Below, piece by piece: positions 42,179 through 51,026 of a stretch of 64,000 nucleotides of DNA. The notes under the pieces were generated by a model, which worked only from the letters and a program-made list of their open reading frames with translations, was not told where the DNA came from and searched no databases. A program made the translations under genes and the position numbers. Every line of letters starts with the position of its first letter. The stretch's first letter is position 1. Location of the stretch: positions 1 to 64,000 of the forward strand of contig CALXYN010000005.1 of NCBI GenBank assembly GCA_944392975.1, written 5' to 3'. Source of the stretch: an uncultured Spirochaetaceae bacterium. Its GTDB lineage: Bacteria > Spirochaetota > Spirochaetia > Sphaerochaetales > Sphaerochaetaceae.

Positions 42179-43165
42179 TCATTCCCACTCTATCGTCCCA
42201 ACAGGTTTCGGTGTCATATCATAACAAACTCTGTTAACACCTTTGACCTCTTTCAGGATTCTGTCAGTAATGTGGCTGAGAAGATTGAAAGGAATATCTT
42301 CAACTGTTGCTGTCATTGCATCTTTTGTATTTACTGCTCTTATAATCACAGGGTACTCAAAAGACCGTTTTCCATCTCTTACACCAACAGACTTGAAATC
42401 AGGAACAATTGTAAAATACTGCCAGACTTTTCCTTCCAGGCCATTGGCGGCGAATTCTTCTCTTAGAATTGCATCTGATTCACGTACACATTCCAGACGG
42501 TCACGAGTAATAGCACCAAGACATCTTACACCAAGCCCAGGACCCGGGAATGGCTGCCTGTAAACCATATTGTCAGGAAGCCCGAGAGCTTTTCCCACGA
42601 CTCTGACTTCGTCCTTATAAAGGAATTTCAATGGCTCAACAAGCTTAAACTTCAAATCATCAGGGAGTCCTCCCACATTGTGATGAGCTTTTACACCATC
42701 ACTTTCAAGAATATCCGGATAAATAGTTCCTTGTGCCAGGAATCCGATACCATCAAGTTTTCTTGCTTCTTCTTCAAAAACACGGATAAACTCAGCTCCG
42801 ATTATCTTTCTCTTCTGTTCGGGATCGGAAACACCAGCAAGCTTATCAAGGAAACGGTCTACAGCATCAACATATATGAGGTTTGCATCCATTTCATGCC
42901 TGAATACCTGTACAACCTGCTCAGGTTCGCCTTTTCTCAAAAGGCCATGATTGACATGAACACAAACTAGATTCTTTCCGATAGCCTTAATAAGAAGAGC
43001 TGCAACAACAGAAGAATCAACACCTCCGGAAAGCGCAAGAAGGACCTTTCCATCCCCTACTTGCTTTCTGATAGCCTCCACAGCCTCATTAATAAAAGAC
43101 ATAGAAGAACTTTCTGTTGCTATTCTTTCCATACTTAGAGGACGAACATTACCACTGAAATCCAT
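42179..43165 (-). CDS. guaA: GMP synthase, ATP-pyrophosphatase subunit only
   Basis: 328 residues. PP-loop LLALSGGVDSSVVAALL (residues 43-59), then HVNHGLLRKGE, HHNVGGLPDDLKFKLVEPL, the conserved PFPGPGLGVRCLG and the C-terminal dimerisation end CYDMTPKPVGTIEWE. It corresponds to the C-terminal two-thirds of bacterial GuaA. The N-terminal class I glutamine amidotransferase domain (about 190 residues) is absent, and no such gene lies in the window. It should aminate XMP with ammonia or with a separate glutaminase. Start at 43165 chosen for AAGGAG at proper spacing; an in-frame GTG lies two codons earlier. Its 3' end is the presumed island attachment site. Confidence 0.9.
   Translation of the reverse strand: MDFSGNVRPLSMERIATESSSMSFINEAVEAIRKQVGDGKVLLALSGGVDSSVVAALLIKAIGKNLVCVHVNHGLLRKGEPEQVVQVFRHEMDANLIYVDAVDRFLDKLAGVSDPEQKRKIIGAEFIRVFEEEARKLDGIGFLAQGTIYPDILESDGVKAHHNVGGLPDDLKFKLVEPLKFLYKDEVRVVGKALGLPDNMVYRQPFPGPGLGVRCLGAITRDRLECVRESDAILREEFAANGLEGKVWQYFTIVPDFKSVGVRDGKRSFEYPVIIRAVNTKDAMTATVEDIPFNLLSHITDRILKEVKGVNRVCYDMTPKPVGTIEWE
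42181..42190. other. Presumed attachment site in the guaA 3' end
   Basis: ATTCCCACTC, reverse complement GAGTGGGAAT, encoding the last codons of GuaA (Ile-Glu-Trp-Glu-stop). Matches 21949-21958 and bounds the ~20.2-kb segment between them. Confidence 0.5.
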
Positions 43166-43177
43166 AATCACTCCTTA

Positions 43178-43193
43178 TTAAGAATATTCTTAA
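43178..43193. promoter_or_regulatory. Perfect 16-bp palindrome upstream of guaA
   Basis: TTAAGAATATTCTTAA, its own reverse complement, beginning 12 bp before the guaA ATG and next to the AAGGAG. Its position at the transcript start suggests an operator or a 5'-end structure. The remainder, to 43376, holds the divergent promoters of guaA and the lyase; no further pattern was recognised. Confidence 0.45.
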
Positions 43194-43376
43194 ATAATTG
43201 TACTTCATTTGCGGTTGCTATGTCAGCAAACTTTATCATACCCATTTCAGGTAATACTTTATTACAAAAACACATACATTGTAGTCGGCTTACAAATAAA
43301 ACTTGTCACAAACAATTCAAAGCTGTCGCTATCACCAAGATAACATCTCCCCTATAACTATAAACGGAGGTAAATA

Positions 43377-44654
43377 ATGACAAAAAGGATTGGTTTAGTT
43401 CTTCTTGCTTTAGTATCTATTGTACTACCAATATTCGCTTCTGATACACCCGATGAATACAAGCTCGTAGGGTATGGTTCAGAAACAAGAGGTGGTCTTG
43501 ATGGCCGTATCATTAAAGTAACGACCCTCAACGCAACAGGAGAAGGTTCATTTACTGAAGCCCTGAATGCAGAGGGGCCCAGAACAATCGTGTTTGAAGT
43601 TGCAGGAGTAATTGATCTTGGAAAACAGCAAATTGATATCACAGAGCCTTATCTGACAATCGCTGGACAGACTGCACCATCGCCTGGAATCACACTCATC
43701 CGTGGAGGACTCACAGTCAGAACGCATGATGTAGTGATTCAGCATATCAGATTCAGAATGGGAGATGCCGGTGCTGAAAAGGGAGAGAAATATGAACCAG
43801 AGATCTCAACATATGGAGCAGAAGCGTATAACATCGTCGTTGATCACTGCTCTGTATCATGGGGTGTCGATGAAAATCTCTCCACATCAGGACCTCGTCT
43901 CGATGGACCAGAGGCAACATCCCACAACCTTACATTCTCAAATAACATAATTGCAGAACCTCTTTGCTATTCGGTACACAGCAAAGATGGAAACCATGGT
44001 ATGGGAACTCTTGTTCATGACAACTGTACTAATGTCACGATAATCGGAAACTACTATGCCCACAATTATGAACGCAATCCTTGGTACAAAGGAGGATGCA
44101 CAGGCATTGTCCTGAACAATCTCATATACAATCCAGGGAAATGGGCTATGAGAATGGGATATGTTCCTAAAGAATGGAATAATTCGGATACAGCTCCTGT
44201 AAATCCGCGTGTAACAATAATCGGAAATTACATGAAGACAGGTGTTGATACCCCTGAAACCACAGCAATGGTGGGAACTAACTACAATAATGGAGACTGC
44301 TATCTTGAAGACAATATCGCAATTCATCTCGATGGAAGCGAATGTCCTATAACAGATGGGAACATCACTATTCTTGATGAAAAACCATCATGGATAGAAG
44401 GACTTGAAGTCCTGCCCGCAGAGGATGTTCCAATGCACGTACTTGCCAATGCAGGAGCAAGACCAAAGGACAGAGATGCTATTGACATGCGTCTTGTGAA
44501 TGAATTCATTACAGGTACAGGCAATCAGATAGACAGCCAGAATGAAGTCGGAGGATATCCGGAAGTTGAACCTGTATACAGGGCTCTGGAACTTCCTTCT
44601 GAAAATGAATCAATTGAATCCTGGCTTGTACAATACACAGCCCAAGTTCAATAG
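43377..44654 (+). CDS. Secreted pectate lyase-like protein (PL1-type beta-helix)
   Basis: 425 residues. A typical signal peptide (IGLVLLALVSIVLPIFA) is followed by a right-handed beta-helix region: GSFTEALNAEGPRTIVFEVA, PYLTIAGQTAPSPGITLIRG, VIQHIRFRMGD, YNIVVDHCSVSWGVDENLST (the 'vDHCS.sW' motif of pectate lyase-like proteins). Expected to cleave polygalacturonate or a related uronan outside the cell by beta-elimination. GGAGG precedes the ATG. It is convergent with the long sugar-acid operon, and functionally fits it. Exact glycan unknown. Confidence 0.85.
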   Translation: MTKRIGLVLLALVSIVLPIFASDTPDEYKLVGYGSETRGGLDGRIIKVTTLNATGEGSFTEALNAEGPRTIVFEVAGVIDLGKQQIDITEPYLTIAGQTAPSPGITLIRGGLTVRTHDVVIQHIRFRMGDAGAEKGEKYEPEISTYGAEAYNIVVDHCSVSWGVDENLSTSGPRLDGPEATSHNLTFSNNIIAEPLCYSVHSKDGNHGMGTLVHDNCTNVTIIGNYYAHNYERNPWYKGGCTGIVLNNLIYNPGKWAMRMGYVPKEWNNSDTAPVNPRVTIIGNYMKTGVDTPETTAMVGTNYNNGDCYLEDNIAIHLDGSECPITDGNITILDEKPSWIEGLEVLPAEDVPMHVLANAGARPKDRDAIDMRLVNEFITGTGNQIDSQNEVGGYPEVEPVYRALELPSENESIESWLVQYTAQVQ

Positions 44655-44663
44655 GATATGAAT

Positions 44664-44689
44664 CATCAGGGGCATTTAAGCCCCTGATG
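44664..44689. terminator. Bidirectional hairpin between the lyase gene and the aldarate operon
   Basis: CATCAGGGGC-ATTTAA-GCCCCTGATG, a perfect 10-bp GC-rich stem ending exactly at the garD stop codon and 9 bp after the lyase stop. No long T-run, but position and stability make it the likely end of both transcripts. Confidence 0.7.
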
Positions 44690-46198
44690 TCACGTAATTG
44701 GAGCTGGATTATCAATAATCAGATCATTATAAAGACCGAGGTTTTCTGCCTTGCTCTTTTTTCCACTTGCAGTATCAAGAATGAGATCATATAGCTTAAG
44801 ACCTACATCCTCGACAGAAGCCATTCCATTGATAATATCCCCTGCATCTATATCAAACAGATCGGGCCACATCTGATAAAGCTCAGAATGTGTGGATATC
44901 TTCAGCACAGGAATCTCTCGTAGCGAATATGGTGTACCCCGTCCCGTACTGAAAACCTGTAATGTAATTCCGGAAGCAAGTTGAGTCGGTCCACATACAA
45001 TATCGCTGGCGGGAGTTGCTGCGAATATCAGACCGTGCTTATCCGGCGTCTCCCCAGGCCCTATAACCTCTGAAATCGGAGAATGTCCACTCTTGGCTAT
45101 AGACCCAAGAGCCTTCTCAACGATGTTACTAAGTCCACCTGCCTTATTTCCAGGAGTAGGATTTGCACTTCTATCTGCACCACCTTTTGCAAGATAATTA
45201 TCGTACCATCCGATTTCCTTTCTCAATTTCTCAACAGTCTCTTCATTTTCACACCTGGAAGCAAGGAAGGAAACACCATCTCTTACCTCAGTAACCTCGG
45301 AAAACATGACTGTAGCACCATTAGCAACGAGCATGTCGAAGGCAACACCAATAGAAGGATTGGCACTGAGTCCGCTGAATGCATCAGAACCACCACACTG
45401 TGTTCCTATTATAAGTTTCTCAAGAGGTAGTTCTGTACGTTTCCGTTCATTCAGCTTACGTAGTTTCCGCTCAGCCATGCGGCATATTGATGAGACCATA
45501 TCATTGAATCCATGGCACTGCTGCAACACTATTGTATTCTCATCATTAAGTTCAGAGGGAGAAAGAATACGGTCAAGTGTAAGCTTTTCGCATCCAAGAG
45601 ATACAACCATCAGTTCCCCGCCAAAATTCGGATTATGCAAAAGATTTCTGACACTTCTTATTGGTATTTCAGCATCTGGCGCATTTATTGCAACACCGCA
45701 ACCATAAGGATGAATAAGGGCTGTAACATCATCCACATTCGGATAGGAAGGCAATATCTCCCTTTTTATTTTCTCAAGAGCAACTCGAATGACACCGGCA
45801 GTACACTGCACAGTAGTACCAATAGCAAGAATATTTCTCGTTCCTGCATATTTTCCATCGCCATTATCATATCCAAAGAAAGTCTTCCTCTTTGGTGGAT
45901 TCTGCCACTTTCTGCCTTTGTTCTCATGAACCAGCGATGAAAGAGATGGAGAAACAGGAAGCTCAATCATTTTTTCATTAATCCAGCTTCCCTCTTTTAC
46001 ATCCTCTTTAAGCTTTCCAAGAGATACTCCATACCTTATTACATCATCCCCGGCTTTCATAGTTTTCAGCGCGACTTTATGTCCCTGAGGGATAAATGAT
46101 AAAGCCTTGAATGGATAATTATCGAAAGCTGTCCCCTTTTCAGTATCAGAGACAGCAATTGCAACATTATCATCAGCTGAGATTCTAATGAGTTTCAT
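44690..46198 (-). CDS. garD: Galactarate/altronate dehydratase (UxaA/GarD family)
   Basis: 502 residues. The N-terminal SAF domain (about 1-75) is followed by the catalytic part with GTRNILAIGTTVQCTAGVI, then HPYGCGVAINAPDAEIPIRS, NPNFGGELMVVSLGCEKLTL and IIGTQCGGSDAFSGLSANPS. The NPNFGGE...GLGCEKL pattern is closer to GarD (galactarate dehydratase) than to UxaA. Conserved cysteines suit Fe2+ binding. GarD makes 5-keto-4-deoxy-D-glucarate. The neighbours GarR and a DapA-type aldolase support the aldarate reading; altronate dehydratase is the alternative. Confidence 0.82.
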   Translation of the reverse strand: MKLIRISADDNVAIAVSDTEKGTAFDNYPFKALSFIPQGHKVALKTMKAGDDVIRYGVSLGKLKEDVKEGSWINEKMIELPVSPSLSSLVHENKGRKWQNPPKRKTFFGYDNGDGKYAGTRNILAIGTTVQCTAGVIRVALEKIKREILPSYPNVDDVTALIHPYGCGVAINAPDAEIPIRSVRNLLHNPNFGGELMVVSLGCEKLTLDRILSPSELNDENTIVLQQCHGFNDMVSSICRMAERKLRKLNERKRTELPLEKLIIGTQCGGSDAFSGLSANPSIGVAFDMLVANGATVMFSEVTEVRDGVSFLASRCENEETVEKLRKEIGWYDNYLAKGGADRSANPTPGNKAGGLSNIVEKALGSIAKSGHSPISEVIGPGETPDKHGLIFAATPASDIVCGPTQLASGITLQVFSTGRGTPYSLREIPVLKISTHSELYQMWPDLFDIDAGDIINGMASVEDVGLKLYDLILDTASGKKSKAENLGLYNDLIIDNPAPIT

Positions 46199-47343
46199 AC
46201 AACGATATTGTCCTTTATGTAATCGTAATCAAAATCCCAGCCAAGACCAGGGACTGATGGAATGGATACAAAACCATTTTCATCCATAGGATCATAGATT
46301 GATTTGAACCACGGCTTCGGAGTCTCGTAGTCAAGGAGAGGGTGCAACAGGCCTCTCTCAAAATACTCACCATTTGGAATGGCACCCAGCACATGCAAGT
46401 TGCCTATTGTATTACCATGAAGTTCAATATTCATCCCGAATGATTCATAAAGATGTGCAGATTTCATCACACTCGTAATGCCACCCGTAACCTCTGTTCC
46501 GGCACGTCCTATATCAGAAGCACCGGCTGCAATCCAGTCCGCCCTTGTCCTGTTCTTACCCTCAACAGTCTCAGGTCCACAGATTGGAAGCCTTGTATGG
46601 GAATTAAGCCATACATAGGAAGACATTGAATGTTCATCCATAGGTTCCTCCATCCAGAGAAAGCCAAGTTCATAAAGGGCATCAGCTATATATAGGGCCT
46701 GTTCCCTGGTGTAATCATGATAAGGATCAAGCATCAGAGCAATATCAGGGCCGACAGCATCGCGTACCATCTGACAGGCTTTCACATCCAGCTTCGGATC
46801 TGGATTGGGAATAATCGGAGGCATCCACGTATGAAGCTTTATGGCTTTATATCCCTTTGCGACGAGTTTCTTTGCAAACTCTGCATATGCTTCTGGGGTA
46901 TCAAGCCCTCCTTTTATGTCATCGCCGACCATAATAGAACCATAGGCAGGAACCTTGTCTTTATAGCCTCCCAACAGCTTATAAACCGGGACTCCGCATT
47001 TCTTTCCACAGATATCCCAGAGAGCAAGATCGAGTGCACAGAGTGTACGGTCAGTAAAATCGGAATGAAGTCTCTGCCATGTCCGCATTCTCTGCCAGAT
47101 GTGTTCATGCATGAAGGGATCCTCACCAATAATTGCCGGTGCAACTACTCTGTTGAGGACATCTACAAGCATGTTGCCATCCACTGCATGTCCTTCCGTA
47201 CCATCATCACAGACAATGGTCAGAAAACCGACTTTTGCCTCATGCGGTTTCCCTGGATGAGAGTGCCCTTCCCCATCCCTCACCATTCTGGACTGATATC
47301 TTATATATTCAGCCTTGGCGCTTACAATTTTCATTTTATTCAC
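46195..47343 (-). CDS. Enolase-superfamily sugar-acid dehydratase (mandelate racemase subgroup)
   Basis: 382 residues. Capping N-terminal domain and TIM barrel with GYKAIKLHTWMPP (catalytic strand 2), IALMLDPYHDYT and FLWMEEPMDE (Mg-binding Asp and Glu), PICGPETVEG, and NIELHGNT near residue 320 (His of the acid/base pair). The KxH pattern after 'KAIKLH' instead of KxK means the exact reaction cannot be read off. Likely a dehydratase for galactarate, glucarate, galactonate or a similar acid. Overlaps garD by 4 bp and the reductase gene by 8 bp. Confidence 0.83.
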   Translation of the reverse strand: MNKMKIVSAKAEYIRYQSRMVRDGEGHSHPGKPHEAKVGFLTIVCDDGTEGHAVDGNMLVDVLNRVVAPAIIGEDPFMHEHIWQRMRTWQRLHSDFTDRTLCALDLALWDICGKKCGVPVYKLLGGYKDKVPAYGSIMVGDDIKGGLDTPEAYAEFAKKLVAKGYKAIKLHTWMPPIIPNPDPKLDVKACQMVRDAVGPDIALMLDPYHDYTREQALYIADALYELGFLWMEEPMDEHSMSSYVWLNSHTRLPICGPETVEGKNRTRADWIAAGASDIGRAGTEVTGGITSVMKSAHLYESFGMNIELHGNTIGNLHVLGAIPNGEYFERGLLHPLLDYETPKPWFKSIYDPMDENGFVSIPSVPGLGWDFDYDYIKDNIVV

Positions 47344-48223
47344 CTTTTATCGAGACATTACCGATCTTCTCGTAAAATCTAGCAAGTGCACTATGGTCTT
47401 CTTTTTCATATCCATATGCCTTTAGTGACTGCATCATTTCCATTACCTCACCAGTGAGAGGAACAGGAGCATTGACTGCATGTGCAGCATTAAGTGCATT
47501 TGCAAGATCTTTTATATGAAGCTCAATTCTGAATCCAGGCTTGAAATTGCCATCAATCATCATTGGAGCTTTTGCATCCATTACCGTTGAACCGGCAAGC
47601 CCGCCACGTATTGCCTGATATACAAGCTCAGGGTCAGCACCCACTTTTTTGCTGAACGAGAGAGCTTCTGCAACCGCTGCAATGTTGCAGGCTACAACAA
47701 TCTGATTGGCAAGTTTCGCTATATTACCAGCTCCAAGATCACCAACATATGTAACAGAAGCAGCCATTGCCTTGAGAACAGGCAGAAAACGTTCGAAAGT
47801 TTCTTTCTTTCCACCAACCATAACGGAAAGTGTTCCATCTATGGCTTTCGGCTCTCCTCCAGACACTGGAGCATCCAGCATATCACAGCCTCTGCCGGCA
47901 AGTTCAGAGCCTATCTTCTTCGATTCAACAGGATCAATTGAAGACATATCGATAAGAGTGAATCCTGGCTTTGCTGTTTCCAGCAATCCGCCTTTTCCAA
48001 GGACGGCTTCTCTCACCTGGGGGCTGTTCTGCACCATTGTTATGCATAAATCACATTGAGATGCAATTGCAGCTCCATTCTCAGCAAAAGTCGCCCCTGC
48101 GGATATAAGTTCTTCAGCAGCTGCCTTCTTATGATCACAGACAACAAGATCATGTCCAGCTTTCATAAGATTCATAGCCATCGGGCGGCCCATGATACCA
48201 AGTCCTATAAATCCTATTTTCAT
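47336..48223 (-). CDS. garR: Tartronate semialdehyde reductase
   Basis: 295-residue beta-hydroxyacid dehydrogenase. NAD-binding GFIGLGIMGRPMAMNLMKAG, substrate-binding DAPVSGGEPKAIDGTLSVMV near 120, catalytic Lys in GNIAKLANQIVVACNIAAV near 170, and the tail KDLANALNAAH. These features and length match GarR/GlxR, which reduce tartronate semialdehyde to D-glycerate after aldol cleavage of 5-keto-4-deoxyglucarate. Overlaps both neighbours by a few bases. Confidence 0.87.
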   Translation of the reverse strand: MKIGFIGLGIMGRPMAMNLMKAGHDLVVCDHKKAAAEELISAGATFAENGAAIASQCDLCITMVQNSPQVREAVLGKGGLLETAKPGFTLIDMSSIDPVESKKIGSELAGRGCDMLDAPVSGGEPKAIDGTLSVMVGGKKETFERFLPVLKAMAASVTYVGDLGAGNIAKLANQIVVACNIAAVAEALSFSKKVGADPELVYQAIRGGLAGSTVMDAKAPMMIDGNFKPGFRIELHIKDLANALNAAHAVNAPVPLTGEVMEMMQSLKAYGYEKEDHSALARFYEKIGNVSIKGE

Positions 48224-49128
48224 ATGCCCTCCTTTATGTATTCCGCTTTCACGAGTTCAGCTCTTAGTGCAGTCATCTGACCATCGGGTGATGGTTTATT
48301 TGGAAGATATGGAACACCAAGATTTCTTCCCAGAAGATTTCCATAATCCTTTGTAGCTACCGGGAAAGAAGATTTATCCATCTGCAGACGTATCGGGTTA
48401 AGCTTGAACTGAGCTTCAAGCGATTCACCAAGTTTCCCAGCTTTGAAATTATCATAGATGGAACAGACAAGTTCTGGCAGGAAATTTGCAGTACAGCAAA
48501 CAGCGCCGACAGTACCAACACAAAGGCCTGCATAAATCATCGTATCCTTACCACACATTACCCTGAAACCGATATCTCTGTTTCGCCTTATGAACTCCTC
48601 CGTCTGTGTGATATCGCCGGAACTATCCTTCATTCCGATAATGTTGTCTTTCTCGTGGCACAGTCTTTCCACAAGGTTCTGGGAAAGACCATATCCTGTA
48701 CGACCTGGATTATTATAAAGAAGCATAGGAGACCCAGAAAGACTGTCTGCTATCGAAGAAAAGTGTGTATAAAGCTCATCTTCTGTAGGTTTCAGAAACA
48801 TTGGCTGAAGTACGGAAACAGCTTTTGCTCCCATTTCCAGGCCCATATTGGCAAGAGCAATGCATTTCTTTGTCCTGATTGCACCGATGCCCATGTAAAC
48901 AGGAACTCGGCCAGCAGTCTGATCCATAATGATGGCAAGTATTTGACGCTGTTCATCCTCATCCTGCATATAGAATTCGCCGTTAGAACCAAATGCAAGT
49001 ATTCCGGAAACACCTCCGGAAATCACAAAATCCACATGCTGGCGAAGAGCCTTTTCATCAACATGCTCATCACTATCTATTGGAATTGCAATCGGCGGAA
49101 TAATACCGCTGAAAAAATCTGCATCCAT
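48220..49128 (-). CDS. DapA-superfamily lyase, probable 5-keto-4-deoxyglucarate aldolase or dehydratase
   Basis: 302 residues from the ATG at 49128, which has GGAGG at 5 nt (an ATG four codons upstream overlaps that site). The family residues are present: FGSNGEFYMQ (substrate loop), LYNNPGRTGYGLS (Tyr) and IIGMKDSSGD (Schiff-base Lys). Not a lysine enzyme: a true dapA is at 3158-4063. Next to GarD and GarR it most simply acts as an aldolase giving pyruvate and tartronate semialdehyde, replacing class II GarL. A KdgD-type dehydratase is the alternative. Confidence 0.78.
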   Translation of the reverse strand: MDADFFSGIIPPIAIPIDSDEHVDEKALRQHVDFVISGGVSGILAFGSNGEFYMQDEDEQRQILAIIMDQTAGRVPVYMGIGAIRTKKCIALANMGLEMGAKAVSVLQPMFLKPTEDELYTHFSSIADSLSGSPMLLYNNPGRTGYGLSQNLVERLCHEKDNIIGMKDSSGDITQTEEFIRRNRDIGFRVMCGKDTMIYAGLCVGTVGAVCCTANFLPELVCSIYDNFKAGKLGESLEAQFKLNPIRLQMDKSSFPVATKDYGNLLGRNLGVPYLPNKPSPDGQMTALRAELVKAEYIKEGI

Positions 49129-49139
49129 ATACACCTCCA

Positions 49140-51026
49140 TTAATAGACACAGCCATCTTTTCTATAACGAGCCCAGACATTCTCAAAAAAACCGTCATCC
49201 TGAGGAATCGGACGCGGCTGTCGGTATGTAATACTGACAGAATTGCCATCCAGTTTTATCTCCTGGATATCCGGAGAATCCTCATTCTCAAGAGAGAAAC
49301 GGAACCGTTCATCAAGAGCTTCAGGCTGAACAGAACCTTTTTCATCTGAATAGATGGCACTGCCTCTGCTGCCGCCTTTTCTAAGAGCATAATCTATCAT
49401 TGCTGAAAGATAGACCCGACTCTCGATAAGCGCATTTCGATATTCAAAAAGGAGCCAGATACGGCCAGGAGAAGAGACCCTTACATCTTTCAAAGCCTCA
49501 TAATCCATCTCAGTCGCTGCAAGTGCTTTTTTCAAAAGAGAAATGTCCCTTATACATGATGCATAGAGGCTCATGCGTTTTCTCAGATTGCTATACGCCT
49601 CCTCTGCATCGATGGTACCAGAACTGGAATTATTTATAATATTCTCAGCCCATAGAATTTCTTCATCCATGGAACAGGAAGAATCCCATCCACCCGTTCG
49701 TTTTGCCGCAATGTACTCAACAGCTCTCGAAGATCCTACCTGTCCTGCATTCAGAGCACTTCCACCTGGCCTGTATACGCCATGAGAGGCAGCACATTCC
49801 CCGACAGGAAAAATTCCAGAAACGTTTGATTGCCACCAGAGATCAATTGCAAGGCCTCCATTGTTATGCTGTGCAGAAAGGGAAATCTCAAGCCTTTCAT
49901 GTTCCAGATCGACTTTTTTATCCAGATAGAACTGATATGCGGGTTCATTCAGCTGATGCAGTCTCTCTATTGGAGTTCTTCCCAGAGCCCCAGCAGCCTC
50001 AAGATATTCCCTTGCCTCTTTCTGCAAATCAGCAAATGGTATTTCAGTATTATCTGGATTATGCATGAAATCGAGATAGACACGTCTTCCCTTCTCCAGT
50101 TCGAGATAGCAAAGTACATCTATAAGCGATGAGCCCCCGTCGATTTTCCTTGCATCGAATGGCCATTGATAACCCTTAAGGAAAACGCGTGAAAGCATCT
50201 CCTCTCTCGGTAAAGGATAGGAAGAGAGAAAATCATATTCAGTTCCATCACTGTCAACGGAAACAAAACGCGGAATAACCTGCATATATGATCCAGACAC
50301 ATTCCAGCGAGGATGGCAGGATGCAAGACCATACTGCCACTCAGTAAGATTCTTGCCCATTACTCCAGCTTCAAAAGCAAGTCCGGTAGCACCGAACTGG
50401 CTTTCAGGATACACGCTCATACTGTAAATACCGGCAGGACCACCTGTTGCCAGTATGAGAGAACGGCAACGAATCAGAAGAAGCTCATTCGTTCTCCTCG
50501 AAATGAACAGGACACCTCGCACTTCATTATCGCTGGCAATGATCTTAATCAATTGATAACCATCAATAATCTCAGGACCATCATCAAGTACTGCTTTCTC
50601 CAGAGCTTCAGTCATGTATCTGGAAGTATACGGACCTGCACTTGTTGCCCTGCGTTTTGGATCATGGTCTGTCCTGTAGCCTATATACTGTCCATAACGA
50701 TCGTGTGGAAAAGGTACTCCTAAAGAAGCAAGACGAGTGAAAGAAGGAACGGAAAGAGCCGCTTCACACAGGGCCACATCACCATCAACACACTTACCTT
50801 TATAGAGGTCCTGAGCCATCTCCATGATACTGTCAGAGTCACAGCCTGAAAGAGAAAGCTTGTAATATGTCTGTTTATCAGATCCGGTATTGCGGCTTGT
50901 TCCAGCCTTAATGCCTTCCGTGACCAGCACAACATCTCGCACACCTTTTTTCCAAAGGAGATCCGCAGCATTAAGACCAGCAGCTCCTGAACCGACAATA
51001 ACAGTCTCTACATTCCTCGCCTGCAT
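49140..51026 (-). CDS. FAD-dependent fumarate-reductase-like flavoprotein
   Basis: 628 residues. N-terminal dinucleotide-binding TVIVGSGAAGLNAADLL, then RNTGSDKQTYYKLS, SLILATGGPAGIYS near 190, the flavoprotein-subunit motif SAQHNNGGLAIDLWWQ near 395, and FPVGECAASHGVYRPGGSAL near 420. The fold is that of fumarate reductase/succinate dehydrogenase/L-aspartate oxidase/adenylylsulfate reductase. The C-terminal helical domain is present. No Fe-S or membrane subunit is nearby, so it probably works alone on a sugar-derived acid or with a soluble carrier. AAGGAG precedes the ATG, which overlaps the SDR stop. Confidence 0.8.
   Translation of the reverse strand: MQARNVETVIVGSGAAGLNAADLLWKKGVRDVVLVTEGIKAGTSRNTGSDKQTYYKLSLSGCDSDSIMEMAQDLYKGKCVDGDVALCEAALSVPSFTRLASLGVPFPHDRYGQYIGYRTDHDPKRRATSAGPYTSRYMTEALEKAVLDDGPEIIDGYQLIKIIASDNEVRGVLFISRRTNELLLIRCRSLILATGGPAGIYSMSVYPESQFGATGLAFEAGVMGKNLTEWQYGLASCHPRWNVSGSYMQVIPRFVSVDSDGTEYDFLSSYPLPREEMLSRVFLKGYQWPFDARKIDGGSSLIDVLCYLELEKGRRVYLDFMHNPDNTEIPFADLQKEAREYLEAAGALGRTPIERLHQLNEPAYQFYLDKKVDLEHERLEISLSAQHNNGGLAIDLWWQSNVSGIFPVGECAASHGVYRPGGSALNAGQVGSSRAVEYIAAKRTGGWDSSCSMDEEILWAENIINNSSSGTIDAEEAYSNLRKRMSLYASCIRDISLLKKALAATEMDYEALKDVRVSSPGRIWLLFEYRNALIESRVYLSAMIDYALRKGGSRGSAIYSDEKGSVQPEALDERFRFSLENEDSPDIQEIKLDGNSVSITYRQPRPIPQDDGFFENVWARYRKDGCVY

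Noticed and set aside
48220-49128. Second dapA for lysine synthesis
   Set aside because: Position inside the GarD/GarR operon and the complete lysine operon at 423-4800 make a sugar-acid role far more likely.
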